This document shows positions 61,527-64,000 of a stretch of DNA of 64,000 bases, in pieces. Every line of letters starts with the position of its first letter. Position 1 is the first letter of the stretch. The DNA comes from Todiramphus chloris collaris. Lineage: Eukaryota; Chordata; Aves; Coraciiformes; Alcedinidae. The translations under genes were made by a program, and so were the position numbers. Below the pieces are notes generated by a model that saw only the letters and a program-made list of their open reading frames with translations, did no database searches and was not told the DNA's origin. The stretch spans positions 1,365,069 to 1,429,068 of the forward strand of contig JANVCC010000026.1 of NCBI GenBank assembly GCA_025345505.1, written 5' to 3'.

Positions 61527-64000
61527 GAGCCTCAAAAATGGTCTCAGGTCTCTTCATGGGCTAAAACTTGTCCATGCTTGGGATGGAGCTATTTGATGGC
61601 TTTGAGCTTTTAAGCTGTGGTGAGCAAAATCGAGGGAAGTGCGCAGTACAGAACAACTCTGCCCTGGCAGGGAGGGACCTTGGGAAAACAAGTCTGGGGT
61701 CCCACCTCCGATTCTGCGCGCAGAGAGAAAGGGAGTGATGAGTAAGTGTTACACCCAGTAACGAGCAGACTTCGATATTGATTCCAGAATATCATGTGGC
61801 CCGTATCTTTTGTATTCACATATTTGCCATGCGTACTGAAATACATGCTGAGCTTTCATGGCTCCATTGTCTGTATATAGACACACTTTTTTTTCCTTCC
61901 ATTCACGTGGAGCAGGTGGACTTCCAGCAGTGGGTGAGGAGCAGTCAGTGTAACAGCGCAGAAATATCACGCACGGCTCTCATCTGAAAGCCAGCTGCTA
62001 AAAAGCATCTGCCTGTTCCAAAGCTTACGCCTCACTTGAAGCATCAGTGGCCTTTTACATGAGTAGCAGTTGTTTTTCTCTCTGAGCTGTGCGATTGCAC
62101 TTCTGGAGCTTCTGTTCTGCTGACACCATTTCATTGAACAGCTAAAATTGCAAACACTGGTGGAAATGAAGTTGGAGATCATGAAGTAGAACTGAATGAT
62201 GCTGGTCTCCTCAGGGCTGAGGAGCTTCCCCGGAGTCAATGAAAACTGGTTTTGGGGGTAGTTAGAACTTAAAAAAACATAACTGCAGGAGATGCACGCA
62301 CAGAAATTGAGCTTATTCTCTTTCCTGGCCAAATAATAACATGTGGTTTAACAGCAGCATTAGGAAATCCCCAGTATACACAAAAGAAGTTGCAGTCTAG
62401 CAGGTGAAATCTTTCTTCAGGTGTTTTTCAGAAACTTCCCACTCTTTCTCTTTGAAATACATACCCAAGCATTTGGGTGTTTCTGGAGTGTTTGGAAAAG
62501 AATTGGAGCTCAGGAAACTCAGCAAACTCAAGTGGTTTAAATCTGTTCATTTTGGAAAAGAAAAAAGATGGGTTGATTTATTTCTTTTTTTATATAGCGA
62601 TGATAGCTCCAGTTTGCTGTGGATGTTGGCAATAAAAGACTTTTTGCCTTCTATGTACCCTTTCTCCACAGGAATGAAGGGGGGAACTGTTTGCAGACCA
62701 GTTTGAGGTAAAAGTCAGGGGTTACGTGCGTCGCGATGAGCAGTAGCACAGCAGGACACAAGAGCTGACGTGCCTCAGTATGAGGTTTCACTTCTTTTTT
62801 ACTTCTTTTTCAAGTTGCTCTTGCAGTGAGAAGCCTGCAAGCTCACTAGGCATTGCCAGTGTGTTGCACTTAAACATTATCTTACTCTCATTTCTTCATT
62901 CTCGTGTCCACCCACTCCCTGCTTTGCTGCCCTCGCCCCTTCCAGTCCTCGCTCCGTGTTGCTCTTTGTGTCTTTCTCCCACTTGTCCCTGAGCCTGCGT
63001 TAATGCCCCTCTGTGTGCAGGGAACAGTACGCCGGTTGTCTGCCAGGCACCCTATCTCTGCTTGCTGTCCACGCCGGCTTAAAACTGCTTCCAGGAATGC
63101 CTCTTGCCAGTTCTTCAAAGCTGTAATCTCCCCTCTCCTCCTCCTCCTGACTGAACAGACGTCCCGTGGTGTTGGATCTCGCCGAGGCTCACCCCTGGGC
63201 CGTCAGTGTCAGCTCTCTGGGTTCAGGAACATAACCTCTCTTGGAGCTTTAGTGTTTTCTCACATCAAATAAATGGGTTTGTGCAGGTACTTGCTATTTG
63301 AATGGCTGTTCCCAAAATAAAATGCAGTTCAGATAATAGTGTCTCTTCTTGAAAGAAGAACCTCTCTGCCATGTTGGTTTCCTTCAAGAATTCCTGGCAG
63401 TGGTTTCCTGATTCAGAAGGCAATGCAGTGTCTTGATGTGCCAATGTATCGGTAGATGTATGTGTGTTTTTAAAGCTATGAGGATAAGTTCACACAGCCC
63501 TGAGGAGACCAGCATTATTCAATTCTACTTCATGATCTATGACTTCGTTTCCACCGGGGTTTGCAAATTTTAGCTGTGCAATGAAATGGTGTCAGCAGAA
63601 CAGAAGAGTTGCGTCCATGGGTAACTGCCAGGGCTAGCATCTCTTTCCTTGGAAGGATGCTGCATGCCTGTTTGGGGGACTTCAGCAGAGGTACTTGGCA
63701 TTTAAATTCCCCACTGACAGATGCTGAGATGTGCTGGAACGAGCTGGAAGGGTCGCTGTACTTGGTCTTTATGTCCTGATGCTTCATGGGTTCTGTTTAC
63801 CAGGTTGTTTTTCAGAAGAGCCCGGCTCCTGACCTGAAGTATCTGTCAGGGAGTCGGGTTTGAAAATGTCCATTTCTTGCTTTTGGGCAAATGATAAGAA
63901 TGGGGCTCAGCAAAGGGCTTGAAAAGCTGAGGTGTAAAACCTCACGCTTAACGTGGTGGCTCACCCACATCTCCTGCTGATGGAGCTGGGTCTGACACAG

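Larger units (their letters stand above)
53252..64000 (+). other. DOCK10 intron 1 (5' part), no further exon seen
   Basis: No second coding exon of DOCK10 was recognised to the end of the window. Intron 1 is therefore inferred to exceed about 11 kb, in line with the long first intron expected for this gene. An alternative DOCK10 first exon could lie here, but I could not identify one. Non-repeat parts contain only short, unrecognised frames. Named repeats and motif clusters within it are listed separately. Confidence 0.7.

Overview
This is a gene-poor stretch of vertebrate nuclear DNA, most likely from a bird. Every interspersed repeat I can identify is a CR1-clade LINE. Several copies carry the typical avian CR1 3' end, in which the 'GGTCCCTTCCAACC'-type block is followed by short ATTCTATG-like terminal repeats. 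I see no Alu- or L1-like sequence. The one protein-coding exon I can identify with confidence is the start of DOCK10, on the + strand at 52298, inside a CpG island. Nothing resembles bacterial operons, CRISPR arrays or phage. Almost all open reading frames of 60-170 codons look like chance frames in non-coding DNA.

Layout. Positions 1-51870 are upstream, apparently intergenic DNA. They hold CR1 fossils of clearly different age: short or moderately diverged avian copies at 3225, 8495, 31449 and 47873, and two much older copies at 7290 and 21850. The copy at 21850 keeps recognisable reverse-transcriptase motifs. Two minisatellites lie here: a 39-bp unit at 14647 and a 23-bp pyrimidine unit at 22859, the latter cut by a 100-N gap. 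There are also A-rich and T-rich simple repeats. A 90-bp segment at 23657 has strong splice signals on both sides and may be an unplaced exon. A POU/homeodomain-type motif cluster sits near 20283-20456.

Positions 51870-52381 are the DOCK10 CpG-island promoter and the first 28 codons of DOCK10. A 400-N gap (52382-52781) hides the rest of exon 1, its splice donor and the 3' side of the island. From 52782 to the end, the sequence is read as the start of DOCK10 intron 1. It opens with a CR1 copy directly against the gap and carries two more CR1 3'-end fragments, a purine-rich tract, an ATT microsatellite and two AT-rich motif clusters that could be enhancers.

DOCK10 encodes a DOCK-D (zizimin) family guanine nucleotide exchange factor for Rho-family GTPases. 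Only its extreme N-terminus is in this window, so none of its functional domains can be assessed here. I did not find a new biological system. The points most worth a second look are the DOCK10 start and its gap, the ancient CR1 reverse-transcriptase fossil, the orphan exon-like segment and the motif clusters.
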